This document shows positions 15,684 to 24,328 of a DNA stretch of 64,000 nucleotides, piece by piece. The position numbers and the translations under genes are program-made. This DNA comes from Actinophytocola sp044466355 (GTDB lineage Bacteria > Actinomycetota > Actinomycetes > Mycobacteriales > Pseudonocardiaceae), in contig NZ_JBITMQ010000003.1 in the NCBI RefSeq assembly GCF_044466355.1, forward strand, positions 248,001-312,000. Direction: 5' to 3'. The notes under the pieces are model-generated. The model did no database searches, was not told the origin of the DNA, and was given only the letters and a program-made list of their open reading frames with translations. Numbering within the stretch: position 1 is the first letter of the stretch; each line of letters begins with the position of its first letter.

Positions 15684-15740
15684 ACAACTCGATGTGCCCG
15701 AGAACGCGACTCGCGGTGTCTGTGAGCGCGACTCGCGGGG

Positions 15741-17081
15741 TTAGCGGGTGGCTACCGCTGCTTCTGCTGCTGCCAGCCACTCGCGCCACTGGGCGGCCTG
15801 GGCCTCGGCCTGCTCGGCGCGGCGCTTGTCGCCTGCCGCGCGGGCCTTGGCGGCCTGGGCCTCGAACTGCTCGACCCGCTCGCGGAACTGCGCGGCGCGT
15901 GCCTCCGCCTCCGGGTCGGTGCGTCGCCACTGGGCGTCCGCGGCCTGCCGGACCTTCTCCTCGATCGAGCGCAGGCGGCCCTCCAGCTCACGGATTCGGT
16001 CGCGGGGGACCTTGCCGATCTCCTCCCACTTCTCCTGGATCCGGTGCAGCTGCGACCGGGCGGCGTCGAGGTCGGCGGACGGGTTGATCTTCTCCGCCTC
16101 GACCAGCAGCGCCTCCTTGCGCTTGCCGTTCTCCACCAGCTCGGCGTCGCGCTCGTCGAAGACCGCCGACCGCCGGGAGAAGAACCTGTCCTGCGCGGCG
16201 CGGAACTGCTGCCACAGCGAGTCGTCGGCTTCCTTGGGCGCGCGGCCCGCGGCCTTCCACTCGGTCATCAGCTCGCGGTAGCGCGCCGCCGTGCCGCCCC
16301 AGTCGTCGGAGTCGGACAGCTCCTCGGCGAGCTTCACCAGCTCCTGCTTGCGCTCCTTGGCCCCCGCCCGCTGCCGGTCCAGCTCGGCGAAGTGCGACCC
16401 GCGCCTGCGGTTGAACGTGTCGCGTGCCTTCGAGAACCGCTTCCACAGCGTGTCGTCGGTCTTGCGGTCGACGCCCTTGACCGTCTTCCACTCGTCGAGG
16501 ATCGCGCGCAGCCGGTCGCCCGCGGCCTTCCACTGCGTGGACGACTCGGCGATCTTCTCGACCTCCTCGACCAGCGCCTGCTTGCGGGCGACCGCGGCCT
16601 GCCGGGCCTCGTCGCGCGCGTGCTTGACCGACTCGACGGCCTCCTGCGCCTTGGCCAGCACGTAGTCGACCCGCGCGGTCAGGGCGTTCAGGTCACCGAC
16701 GAGCGCCGCGTCCTTCAGGCTGTCCTTGATGTGCTTGGCGCTGGTCAGGCTGTGCTTGGGGTCGCCGGAACCCGCCTTCAGCCGTGCCTCGAGCAGCTCC
16801 ACCTCGGTGCGCACGTCGTCGAACCGGCGCGCGTAGTGCGCGAGGCCCTCGGCGGGCTCACCCGCCTGCCACGAGCCGATCGCGCGGTCGCCGTCCTCGG
16901 TCTTCACGTACACCGTGCCGTCGGCGTCCACCCGGCCCCACTTCTCCGGGTGCGCCGACGCGGCGGCGACCGTCGGCGCCGAGGGAGCGGGTGCGGAGGG
17001 CGCTGGTGCGGCAGGCGCCGCGGCCGGCTCCTCGGTGCTCGTGGTGGTGCTCGTGTCCGCGCTGATGTCCCTGTCCGTCAT
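15741..17081 (-). CDS. DUF349 coiled-coil protein
   Basis: A 446-residue cytoplasmic protein rich in Ala, Arg and Glu, with an N-terminal Ala/Pro/Thr-rich segment (about 1-40) and then several DUF349 helical repeats. Recurrent motifs are W-K-x-A-G-R followed by DDxLWxxFxxARDxFxxRR. The last 60 residues are a highly charged coiled coil. It corresponds to the mycobacterial Rv2731 type. Function is not established. The ATG has GGAGG about 9 bases upstream; the frame stays open beyond it but enters the promoter region. It is convergent with the membrane gene across the repeat gap and divergent from the next gene. Confidence 0.88.
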   Translation of the reverse strand: MTDRDISADTSTTTSTEEPAAAPAAPAPSAPAPSAPTVAAASAHPEKWGRVDADGTVYVKTEDGDRAIGSWQAGEPAEGLAHYARRFDDVRTEVELLEARLKAGSGDPKHSLTSAKHIKDSLKDAALVGDLNALTARVDYVLAKAQEAVESVKHARDEARQAAVARKQALVEEVEKIAESSTQWKAAGDRLRAILDEWKTVKGVDRKTDDTLWKRFSKARDTFNRRRGSHFAELDRQRAGAKERKQELVKLAEELSDSDDWGGTAARYRELMTEWKAAGRAPKEADDSLWQQFRAAQDRFFSRRSAVFDERDAELVENGKRKEALLVEAEKINPSADLDAARSQLHRIQEKWEEIGKVPRDRIRELEGRLRSIEEKVRQAADAQWRRTDPEAEARAAQFRERVEQFEAQAAKARAAGDKRRAEQAEAQAAQWREWLAAAEAAVATR

Positions 17082-17322
17082 GGCCCGTTCCTCCCGCTCG
17101 CGTGCCCGCTGACGGTCTTCCCGTCGCGGACGCCCCGCTTTCGCGGGGCCTGGCAGTGTTCGGTGCCGGACGCGTCGAATCGCACAGCACCCGCGCGCAT
17201 TCAAACAGGTCACGCCGCGCCTCGGTACTCCACGGCCGACACAGAGTGCGACGGACAGCGCAGGGTGACGTCGTGAGCCCGGAGAGTTCACCTTCCTCAC
17301 CCGATAGGTAGCCTCGGTTCCC

Positions 17323-18024
17323 GTGATCGTCCGTGCCGCCGTCGTCCCGCACCCGCCGCTCCTCGTGCCGGAGCTCGTCGCGGGCACCGACGCCGACGTG
17401 ACCGCCGTCCGCGCCGCCTGTCTGGCGGTCGCGACCCGGCTGACCAGCGCCGCACCGCGCTGGCTCGCGGTGGGCTCCGGCCCGGTCGGGGTGCTCGGCC
17501 CGGACGCGGTCGGTACGTTCGCCGGTTTCGGCGTGGACGTGGTGGCACGCATGAGCGACGCCGCCGCGCGCCCACCGGACCCCGCGATGCCGCTGTCCGC
17601 GCTGGTCACGGCCTGGCTGCGGGCACAGGTGGGTGCACGGGACGTCACCGTGCACCTCGTGCCCCCCGATCTGTCCCCGGACGACTGCCACGCGCTGGGC
17701 GAACAACTCGCGGCCACGGCCGAACCGGTCGGCCTGCTGATCGCGGGCGATGGTTCCCACCGGCACGGCGACCGCGCCCCCGGCCGACCGGACGACCGGG
17801 CGGGACCGTTCGACGACGCCGTCCACGACGCCCTCGCGAGCGCCGACGCGAAGGCCCTCATGGCGCTCGATCCCGTCGTCGCCGACGAACTGGGCGCGGC
17901 GGGACGCGCGCCGTGGCAGGTCCTCGCCGGTGCCATGGGCCAGGCCGAGTGGACCTCGGACGCGCGGATGACGATCCCGTTCGGGGTCGCCTACCACTTC
18001 GCGGTGCTGGACCCGGTCTCATGA
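17323..18024 (+). CDS. LigB-like class III extradiol dioxygenase fold protein
   Basis: A 233-residue protein with the N-terminal VVPHPPLLVPEL and an internal GDGSHRHG, arranged like the metal-binding histidines of the LigB/extradiol dioxygenase superfamily. It matches the alanine-rich Rv2728c-type protein that precedes miaA in mycobacteria. The substrate is unknown and it may not be a ring-cleavage enzyme. It overlaps miaA by 4 bp (ATGA), so it is in one operon with miaA-dapF. The 240-bp upstream gap is shared with the divergent DUF349 gene. Confidence 0.8.
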   Translation: MIVRAAVVPHPPLLVPELVAGTDADVTAVRAACLAVATRLTSAAPRWLAVGSGPVGVLGPDAVGTFAGFGVDVVARMSDAAARPPDPAMPLSALVTAWLRAQVGARDVTVHLVPPDLSPDDCHALGEQLAATAEPVGLLIAGDGSHRHGDRAPGRPDDRAGPFDDAVHDALASADAKALMALDPVVADELGAAGRAPWQVLAGAMGQAEWTSDARMTIPFGVAYHFAVLDPVS

Positions 18025-18920
18025 GGGCGGTGGCGATCGTCGGCCCGACCGCGACCGGCAAGTCCGCACTCGCGATCGCGCTCGCCCAGGAGCTGGGCGG
18101 GGAGGTGGTCAACGCCGACGCCATGCAGCTCTACCGCGGTATGGACATCGGCACCGCGAAGGTCACCGAGGAGGAACGCGAGGGCGTCCCGCACCACCTG
18201 CTCGACGTCCTCGACGTCACCGACACCGCGTCCGTCGCCGCCTACCAGCGCGATGCCCGCGCGATCGTCGAGGACCTCCTCGACGCGGGCCGCGTGCCGA
18301 TCCTCACCGGTGGCTCCGGCCTGTACGTGCGCGCGGTCCTCGACGACCTGGACTTCCCCGGCACCGACCCGGACATCCGCGCCCGCCTCGAACAGGAGCT
18401 GACCGAGACCGGCACCCACCACCTGCACGCCCGGCTGGCGAAGCTCGACCCGGTCGCCGCGGCCGCGATCCTGCCCAGCAACGGCCGCCGCGTGGTCCGC
18501 GCGCTGGAGGTCATCGAGCTGACGGGCCGCCCGTTCTCCGCGACCATGCCGCGCCCCGGCCCGGCCCGCTACGACACGCTGCAGCTCGGCCTCGACCTCG
18601 CCACCGGCGAGCTCGACCGCCGCGTCGACCGGCGCGTGGACCTGATGTTCGCCCACGGCCTGGTCGACGAGGTCCGTGAGCTGGAGAAACAGGGGTTGCG
18701 GGTCGGTCGCACCGCGTCCCGGGCGCTGGGCTACCAGCAGGTCCTCGACCAGTTCGACGCCGACCACGACATGGCCGCGGCCGCCGCGGCGACCGCGCAG
18801 GCCACCCGCCGCTTCGTCCGCCGCCAGCGCTCGTGGTTCCGCCGCGACCAGCGCATCCACTGGCTCGACGCGGGCGAGGAGAACCTGCCAGGCGCCGCGC
18901 TCGCCCGGTGTCTAGCCTGA
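18021..18920 (+). CDS. miaA: tRNA dimethylallyltransferase MiaA
   Basis: It transfers the dimethylallyl group to A37 of tRNAs, producing the substrate of MiaB encoded 4.5 kb upstream. The 299-residue protein starts with the P-loop GPTATGKSALAIALA and the conserved NADAMQLYRGMDIGTAKV. It also has the family segments GTDPDIRARLEQEL and TASRALGYQQ. The start is fixed by the ATGA overlap with the upstream gene; the longer frame would run inside that gene. dapF follows after 4 bp. Confidence 0.96.
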   Translation: MRAVAIVGPTATGKSALAIALAQELGGEVVNADAMQLYRGMDIGTAKVTEEEREGVPHHLLDVLDVTDTASVAAYQRDARAIVEDLLDAGRVPILTGGSGLYVRAVLDDLDFPGTDPDIRARLEQELTETGTHHLHARLAKLDPVAAAAILPSNGRRVVRALEVIELTGRPFSATMPRPGPARYDTLQLGLDLATGELDRRVDRRVDLMFAHGLVDEVRELEKQGLRVGRTASRALGYQQVLDQFDADHDMAAAAAATAQATRRFVRRQRSWFRRDQRIHWLDAGEENLPGAALARCLA

Positions 18921-18924
18921 CCAC

Positions 18925-19761
18925 GTGGGCATTTCCTTCCTGAAGGGCCACGGCACCGAGAACGACTTCGTGCTGTTGCCCGACCCCGGCGGCACGCTCG
19001 ACCTGACCACGGCGCGGGTCCGCGTGCTCTGTGACCGCCGTGCGGGCGTCGGCGCGGACGGCGTGCTGCGGGTGGTGCCCGCCAAGTCGGTCGACGACCG
19101 GCCCTCGGACGTGCCCGACGACGTGTGGTTCATGGACTACCGCAACGGCGACGGCTCGATCGCCGAGATGTGCGGCAACGGGGTGCGCGTGTTCGCCCGC
19201 TACCTCGTCGACGCGGGCCTGGTCAGCGAACGCGAGTTCGCCATCGGCACCCGCGCCGGTGTCCGGACGGTCACCGTCGACGAGCAGGTCACCGTCGGCA
19301 TGGGGCGGGCCCGGGTGACGGGATCGTCGCTGGCCACGGTGGGGGGCGCGTCGGTCGCCGGGGTCGCCGTGAACGTCGGCAACCCGCACCTGGTGTGCGT
19401 GCTGGAGGACGCCGACAAGCTCGCGTCACTGGACCTCAGCGTGCCGCCCGTGTACGACCCGGACGTGTTCCCGGATGGGGTGAACATCGAGTTCGTGGTG
19501 GTCGAGGCCCCGGACCGGCTCCGCATGCGAGTCCACGAACGCGGGGTCGGAGAAACCCGATCGTGTGGCACCGGAACCGTCGCGGCGGTCACCGGAGTGC
19601 TTTACGGACGCGGTGAACACAGCGGCGCGGCCACGGTCGACATTCCGGGTGGCCGTGTGCGGGTGACCGTCGACCCCGAGCGGTCGACCCTGTCCGGACC
19701 AGCGGTTTTCGTGGCTCGCGGCGAGCTGGACCAGGCCTGGTGGGACGGTATCGGGGAATAA
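18925..19761 (+). CDS. dapF: Diaminopimelate epimerase
   Basis: It interconverts LL- and meso-diaminopimelate for lysine and peptidoglycan. The 278-residue protein carries both catalytic cysteines in their standard contexts, AEMCGNGVRVFARYL and ETRSCGTGTVAAV, and the N-terminal KGHGTENDFVLLPD. The GTG start is 4 bp after miaA. This placement in miaA-dapF-hflX order is typical for actinobacteria. Confidence 0.96.
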   Translation: MGISFLKGHGTENDFVLLPDPGGTLDLTTARVRVLCDRRAGVGADGVLRVVPAKSVDDRPSDVPDDVWFMDYRNGDGSIAEMCGNGVRVFARYLVDAGLVSEREFAIGTRAGVRTVTVDEQVTVGMGRARVTGSSLATVGGASVAGVAVNVGNPHLVCVLEDADKLASLDLSVPPVYDPDVFPDGVNIEFVVVEAPDRLRMRVHERGVGETRSCGTGTVAAVTGVLYGRGEHSGAATVDIPGGRVRVTVDPERSTLSGPAVFVARGELDQAWWDGIGE

Positions 19762-19836
19762 CCCGGTCGATCCGGACGCTGAAACATGGGACTATTCATG
19801 GGACAGCGAAACCGGAAAGACGGAGGCGTTCACCAC

Positions 19837-21288
19837 GTGACAGAGAATCTCAATCATCAGCAAGCCGACGACGGGTTGACTGACCTGGCTGAGTTCTCTG
19901 TCGGTGAACTCGAGCTCTCCGACCGCGCCGCGCTGCGGCGTGTGGCCGGGCTGTCGACCGAACTCTCGGACATCACCGAGGTCGAGTACCGGCAGCTGCG
20001 GCTGGAACGGGTCATCCTCGTCGGCGTCTGGACCGAGGGCAGTGCCGCTCAGTCCGACGCGTCGCTGGCGGAACTCGCCCGGCTCGCGGAGACCGCCGGT
20101 TCCGAGGTCCTCGAAGGGCTCGTGCAGCGGCGGGACCGGCCCGACCCGGCCACCTACATCGGCTCCGGCAAGGTCAACGAGCTGTCCGGCGTGGTCGCGG
20201 CGACCGGCGCCGACACGGTGATCTGCGACGGTGAGCTCTCGCCGTCCCAGCTGCGCCAGCTGGAGGCGAAGCTCAAGGTCAAGGTCATTGACCGCACCGC
20301 GCTGATCCTGGACATCTTCGCGCAGCACGCGCGGTCCAGGGAGGGCAAGGCGCAGGTCGAGCTGGCACAGCTGCAGTACTTCCTGCCACGCCTGCGTGGC
20401 TGGGGTGACGCGCTGTCCCGCCAGGCCGGTGGTCGTGCCGGCGGCGGCAACGGCGGCGTGGGTCTGCGCGGTCCCGGTGAGACCAAGCTCGAGACCGACC
20501 GGCGCCGCATCCGGCACAAGATCTCCAAGCTGCGCAAGGACATCGCCGCGATGGGCACCGTGCGTGACACGATGCGCAGCCAGCGGCGGGCCAACCTCGT
20601 GCCGAGCGTCGCGATCGCCGGGTACACCAACGCGGGCAAGTCGAGCCTGCTCAACGCGCTGACCGGCGCGGGCGCTCTGGTGGAGGACGCGCTGTTCGCC
20701 ACCCTGGACGCCACCACGCGCCGGACCACCACGCCGGAGGGGCACGTCTACACGCTGACCGACACCGTCGGGTTCGTGCGGCATCTGCCGCACCAGCTGG
20801 TCGAGGCGTTCCGCTCCACGCTCGACGAGGTCGCCGACTCCGACCTCATCCTGCACGTGGTGGACGGCTCCGACCCGAACCCGGAGTGGCAGGTCGAGGC
20901 CGTGCGCGAGGTGCTCGGCGAGATCTCCGACCGGCGCGACGAGGCGCTGCCCACCGAGCTGGTCGTGGTCAACAAGACCGACGCGATGGACCAGCTGTCG
21001 CTCACCAGGCTGCGACACCTGCTGCCCGGCGCGGTGTTCGTGTCCGCGCACTCCGGGATCGGGATCCCGGAGCTGCGGGAGCGGGTCGCCGAGCTGCTGC
21101 CGCGGCCGCACATCGAGGTCGACGTGCTCGTGCCGTACACGCGGGGTGAGCTCGTGGCCCGCGTGCACCGCGAGGGCGAGGTGCTCTCCGAGCGCCACAC
21201 CGAGCACGGCACCGAGCTGTCCGCCAAGGTCAAGCCCGACCTGGCGGGGGCACTGGAGTCCTATCTCGTCAACGGCACGTCCGCCTGA
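19837..21288 (+). CDS. hflX: Ribosome-associated GTPase HflX
   Basis: A GTPase that binds and splits stalled 70S ribosomes. It has the N-terminal HflX domain (WTEGSAAQSDASLAELARLA, then RPDPATYIGSGKVNEL), the GGRGGGGPGETKLETDRR-type linker region, and a G domain with P-loop GYTNAGKSSLLN, switch-II TDTVGF and NKTD. The GTG at 19837 is used because GGAGG lies 10 bases upstream. ATGs at 19786 and 19798 extend the protein by 13-17 residues but lack a good site. It follows dapF. Confidence 0.94.
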   Translation: MTENLNHQQADDGLTDLAEFSVGELELSDRAALRRVAGLSTELSDITEVEYRQLRLERVILVGVWTEGSAAQSDASLAELARLAETAGSEVLEGLVQRRDRPDPATYIGSGKVNELSGVVAATGADTVICDGELSPSQLRQLEAKLKVKVIDRTALILDIFAQHARSREGKAQVELAQLQYFLPRLRGWGDALSRQAGGRAGGGNGGVGLRGPGETKLETDRRRIRHKISKLRKDIAAMGTVRDTMRSQRRANLVPSVAIAGYTNAGKSSLLNALTGAGALVEDALFATLDATTRRTTTPEGHVYTLTDTVGFVRHLPHQLVEAFRSTLDEVADSDLILHVVDGSDPNPEWQVEAVREVLGEISDRRDEALPTELVVVNKTDAMDQLSLTRLRHLLPGAVFVSAHSGIGIPELRERVAELLPRPHIEVDVLVPYTRGELVARVHREGEVLSERHTEHGTELSAKVKPDLAGALESYLVNGTSA

Positions 21289-21348
21289 CGGGCGCCCCCT
21301 GGGCCGCTACCGTGGGTTTCGTCCACGGGGCCAGGGGGAGGAGTGCCG

Positions 21349-22374
21349 GTGCGGTCGGTGACGCTTGCGTTCTTGGTGCCGCTGGGGTTGCTCGTGGCGA
21401 CCCCGGCGGCACTCGCGGCACAGGTGCCCACGCCCGTCGCGGCGTGCACCGTCACCGATCCCGAGCTGGGTGAACTGTCCGGGTTGGCGGCCGACGACGG
21501 CCACTGGTACGCGACCAACGACGGCGGCACCGCGGCCACCGTGTTCGTGCTGGGCAAGGACTGCCAGGTCGAGGACGTGGTCACCGGCGCGATCGATCCG
21601 TACGACGTCGAGGACATGGCCCGCGCGAAGGACGGCACGTTCTGGCTGTCCGACACCGGCGACAACGACAACGACCGCGAGACCGTCGCCCTCATCTCCC
21701 TCACCCCCGGCGGCGAGTCGACGCTGTACCGGCTCACGTACCCGGACGGCAAGCACGACGCCGAGGCGCTGCTGCTCGACCCGGCGGGCACCCCGTTCAT
21801 CGTCACGAAGAGCGCGCTCGGTACCGCGGACGTCTACCGACCCGCCGGCCCGCTCACCTCACCCGGCCCGACACCGCTTCGGCATGTTCTGGCGGTACGG
21901 CTGAACAGCACCGACACGCCGGGCGGCCCGGTGCCGGGCGTTGTCGGTTCGGTGACCGTGACCGGCGCGGCGACCAGCCCCGACGGTACGGCGATCGCGT
22001 TGCGGACCTACACCGACGCGTACCTGTTCCCGATGGAGGACGGCGACGTCGTGGGTGCCCTGTCCGCGAAGCCGGTGCGGATACCGCTGCCGAACGAGGT
22101 GCAGGGCGAGGCGATCGCGTTCCAGCCGGACGGGTCGCTGCTGTCGGCGTCGGAAGGCGTCGGCGAGCCGGTCAACGTGGTCGCGGGCGCGGCGCGGTTG
22201 GTCGCACCGGAACCGGCGCCGGAAAAGCCGGAACCGGCGTCGGCATCGGACAGTACGGAATCGTCACCCGCCACGGAGGGGCTACCGGCAATACCGGCGA
22301 CCGTTGTGACGGTAGTCGTGGTCGCGGGTGTGTATTTGCTGTTCCGTGCGCTGCGTCGCCGTAAGGCGTATTGA
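21349..22374 (+). CDS. Exported, C-terminally anchored beta-propeller-like protein
   Basis: A 341-residue protein with a Sec signal peptide (MRSVTLAFLVPLGLLVATPA up to ALAAQ), a central domain with SGLAADDGHWYATNDGG and FWLSDTGDNDND, a Pro/Glu-rich stalk (about 285-310) and a C-terminal helix followed by RRRKAY. The domain resembles phytase-like or WD40-like propellers, and DTGDN suggests calcium-binding loops; both are inference. The GTG at 21349 is preferred because AGGGGGAGGAG is well spaced from it. The location is the cell surface; function is unknown. It is convergent with lexA across a bidirectional terminator. Confidence 0.75.
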   Translation: MRSVTLAFLVPLGLLVATPAALAAQVPTPVAACTVTDPELGELSGLAADDGHWYATNDGGTAATVFVLGKDCQVEDVVTGAIDPYDVEDMARAKDGTFWLSDTGDNDNDRETVALISLTPGGESTLYRLTYPDGKHDAEALLLDPAGTPFIVTKSALGTADVYRPAGPLTSPGPTPLRHVLAVRLNSTDTPGGPVPGVVGSVTVTGAATSPDGTAIALRTYTDAYLFPMEDGDVVGALSAKPVRIPLPNEVQGEAIAFQPDGSLLSASEGVGEPVNVVAGAARLVAPEPAPEKPEPASASDSTESSPATEGLPAIPATVVTVVVVAGVYLLFRALRRRKAY

Positions 22375-22380
22375 CGAAAA

Positions 22381-22427
22381 AACCGCGGCGATCGTGCGGG
22401 AGGCTGCTGCCACGATCGCCGCGGGTT
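22381..22427. terminator. Bidirectional terminator between the propeller gene and lexA
   Basis: A 16-bp stem (CCGCGGCGATCGTG with its complement, one bulge) has an A-run on its left and TTTT on its right. It therefore has the form of an intrinsic terminator on both strands. It lies just after the plus-strand gene and about 50 bp beyond the lexA stop. Confidence 0.85.
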
Positions 22428-22477
22428 GGTGCTTTTCGTTCGTCGGCGTGCGGCGCGCCGACGACCCTTTTCTCTTT

Positions 22478-23248
22478 CTAGAGCCTGCGCATCACGGCGA
22501 CGACCTTGCCGAGAATGGTGGCGTCGTCACCGGGAATGGGTTCGTAGGCCTCGTTGTGCGGCAACAGCCAGGCGTGCCCGTCCTTGCGCTTGAACGTCTT
22601 GACCGTCGCCTCGCCCTCGATCATCGCGGCGACGATCTCCCCGTTGTCGGCGGTGGGCTGCTGGCGCACCACCACCCAGTCCCCGTCGGTGATCGCCGCG
22701 TCGACCATCGAGTCACCGGCGACCCGCAGCAGGAACAGCGAACCCTCGCCGACGATCTCCTTGGGCAGCGGGAACACGTCCTCGACGGCCTCTTCGGCGA
22801 GGATGGGTCCACCAGCGGCGATACGCCCCAGCACGGGCACGTACGCGGCGGTCGGCGTGGCGATCGCGACCTCCGCGGTGGTCGCCTCGGTGGGCGTCGC
22901 CTCGGCCGTGGCCGCGCGCACGGTGGCCGGGTCGACGTCCGCCGGGAGGACCCCGATCGCACGCGGCCGGTTCGGGTCCCGCCGCAGGTAGCCCTTCTGT
23001 TCCAGCGCCCGCAGCTGGTAGGCGACGGACGAGGTCGAGGTCAGCCCCACCGCCTCGCCGATCTCGCGGACGCTCGGGGGGTAACCGAACCGCTCCACCC
23101 ACGTCCGGATGACGTCGAGGACCTCTCGCTGCCGGACGGGAAGCTCCTCACCGTCGGCCTGGTCCACGTCGGGGAAACTGCGTAGGTTGCCCCGCAACGG
23201 CTTCCTCTTCGGGACGCCCTTCGGTATTCCTCCTGGTTTGCGTGGCAC
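22478..23248 (-). CDS. lexA: SOS repressor LexA
   Basis: A transcriptional repressor and self-cleaving serine protease of the SOS response. The 256-residue protein has an N-terminal winged helix (VLDVIRTWVERFGYPPSVRE, then the recognition helix TSTSSVAYQLRALEQKG), an Ala/Thr-rich linker and the C-terminal S24 domain. The cleavage site is AA-GG in LGRIAAGGPILAEE. The catalytic serine is in VAGDSMVDAAI and the lysine in EATVKTFKR. The GTG at 23248 has GGGAGG six bases upstream, deciding the start. It is divergent from the LysM gene with three SOS boxes between them, so it represses itself. Confidence 0.95.
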   Translation of the reverse strand: MPRKPGGIPKGVPKRKPLRGNLRSFPDVDQADGEELPVRQREVLDVIRTWVERFGYPPSVREIGEAVGLTSTSSVAYQLRALEQKGYLRRDPNRPRAIGVLPADVDPATVRAATAEATPTEATTAEVAIATPTAAYVPVLGRIAAGGPILAEEAVEDVFPLPKEIVGEGSLFLLRVAGDSMVDAAITDGDWVVVRQQPTADNGEIVAAMIEGEATVKTFKRKDGHAWLLPHNEAYEPIPGDDATILGKVVAVMRRL

Positions 23249-23334
23249 TGCATGCCTCCCTGCGCGCCGGGTGCCCACGTGGCGCCCGGAATGTTCGTGT
23301 GCGTCTTCGACGTTATCCGTAGGCCACCTGGAGA

Positions 23335-23350
23335 TCAAACACCTGTTCGA
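23335..23350. promoter_or_regulatory. LexA box proximal to lexA
   Basis: TCAAAC-ACCT-GTTCGA has one mismatch to TCGAAC-N4-GTTCGA. It lies 87 bp upstream of the lexA start and is probably the autoregulatory site. Confidence 0.75.
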
Positions 23351-23415
23351 CGACACGCCGGGCGGGTCTCGTTTTTTGCCGGTGCCCCGTGGTACAAAAT
23401 CGCACGAAGGTTCGA

Positions 23416-23431
23416 TCGAACGACTGTTCGA
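23416..23431. promoter_or_regulatory. Perfect LexA box upstream of the LysM gene
   Basis: TCGAAC-GACT-GTTCGA matches the actinobacterial SOS box at all 12 defined bases, 38 bp before the LysM gene start. Confidence 0.92.
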
Positions 23432-23434
23432 GCT

Positions 23435-23450
23435 TCGAGCAGGTGTTCGA
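23435..23450. promoter_or_regulatory. Third LexA box, adjacent to the LysM gene
   Basis: TCGAGC-AGGT-GTTCGA has one mismatch. Its centre is 19 bp from the perfect box, so the two dimers could bind cooperatively next to the LysM gene start. Confidence 0.78.
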
Positions 23451-23469
23451 GAGTGGTCAGGAGACGGTC

Positions 23470-23916
23470 ATGAGGGTGACGGCGCACAGGTCGAAGGTGG
23501 AAGCGCAGGTCCCGGCCCCGCGGGTGGAGCGGCCGACGCCCGTGCGCGTCGTGCGGCGCGCACCGGTTCACCGGCCGCCGACCCGTCGGCGCGCACCCGC
23601 GGCGGGTGCGCCCAGGGTGGTCGCCTCGTGCGCGCCGCGCAGGCCCCGGTTGTCCGCCGTCTGGGTGACGGCGGTGGCCTCGATGGCGGCCGCCGCCGTC
23701 TACGGGCTGGGGGCGCTGTCGAGTGCCGTCGAGCCGTCGGTCCCCTCGGAGACGACCGTCGTCCGGGTCAAGCCGGGGGAGAACCTGTGGGAGCTCGCCG
23801 GGCGGGTCGCGCCCGGCTCGGACGCCTCGGCTGTCGTGGACCGGATCCGCGAGTTGAACGGCGTGGACGGTGCCGTGCGGCCCGGTCAGCCGTTGACCGT
23901 GCCGTTCGAGGGCTGA
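23470..23916 (+). CDS. LysM-domain membrane protein, likely SOS-induced division inhibitor
   Basis: A 148-residue protein with a basic Pro/Arg-rich cytoplasmic N-terminus (about 1-60), one transmembrane helix (about 62-82) and a C-terminal LysM peptidoglycan-binding domain (VKPGENLWELAGRV...LNGVDGAVRPGQPL). The position, divergent from lexA and upstream of nrdR, is that of mycobacterial Rv2719c (ChiZ) and corynebacterial divS, which block division during DNA damage. Two LexA boxes lie directly upstream. The ATG has AGGAGA. The division role is inferred from position and architecture. Confidence 0.85.
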   Translation: MRVTAHRSKVEAQVPAPRVERPTPVRVVRRAPVHRPPTRRRAPAAGAPRVVASCAPRRPRLSAVWVTAVASMAAAAVYGLGALSSAVEPSVPSETTVVRVKPGENLWELAGRVAPGSDASAVVDRIRELNGVDGAVRPGQPLTVPFEG

Positions 23917-24197
23917 GGCCGGCTCTTCGAACGTTCTCCCCGCGTCGTCTGTTCGCGGACCGCCGGATTCGGCGGTCGCGCTTAGCGCACCCGCCTTCGT
24001 TCGCTGCCCAGTACCCCTCCTCCGTGTCGCCTCCGCGCTGTGGCAATCTCGCGCCCCGACGAGGCCCTCGACACGCGACGCTCCGGGCGTCTCCGTCGTG
24101 GCGTCACCCTCCCGGTGACCGCTTCGAACCGGACAGCTACCCGCGGTGGCATTCCTCACGGCATGTCCCCGGACCGCGTGTCGCCCCTCGTGTCGAC

Positions 24198-24226
24198 TTG
24201 CATCATGTGGCGTCTAGGCATACCGT
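24198..24226 (+). promoter_or_regulatory. Candidate sigma-A promoter of nrdR
   Basis: TTGCAT, 17 bases, then TACCGT, about 100 bp before the nrdR start. The downstream stretch CAACATCTAGTAGTTACAAC only weakly resembles an NrdR box, so autoregulation is possible but unproven. The rest of the 412-bp gap from 23917 shows no gene; a short GC hairpin near 23958-23977 may end the LysM transcript. Confidence 0.45.
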
Positions 24227-24260
24227 CGACCCCAACATCTAGTAGTTACAACGCTGTAGT

Positions 24261-24302
24261 TAGTCCACAGGTTGGGGTGGACTTGCCCACAGGTTGTCCA
24301 CA
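24261..24302 (+). promoter_or_regulatory. Three DnaA-box-like 9-mers before nrdR
   Basis: TAGTCCACA (24261), TTGCCCACA (24283) and an exact TTGTCCACA (24294) lie in the same orientation within 42 bp, just before the nrdR start. Similar boxes precede recA. DnaA control of ribonucleotide reductase genes is known in other bacteria; here it is inference. Confidence 0.5.
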
Positions 24303-24328
24303 TGTCGATCACCAGATGGGGGTGACCC

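Noticed and set aside
15520..16087. Open frames crossing the N gap
   Set aside because: They are translations of homopolymer artefacts and unknown bases.
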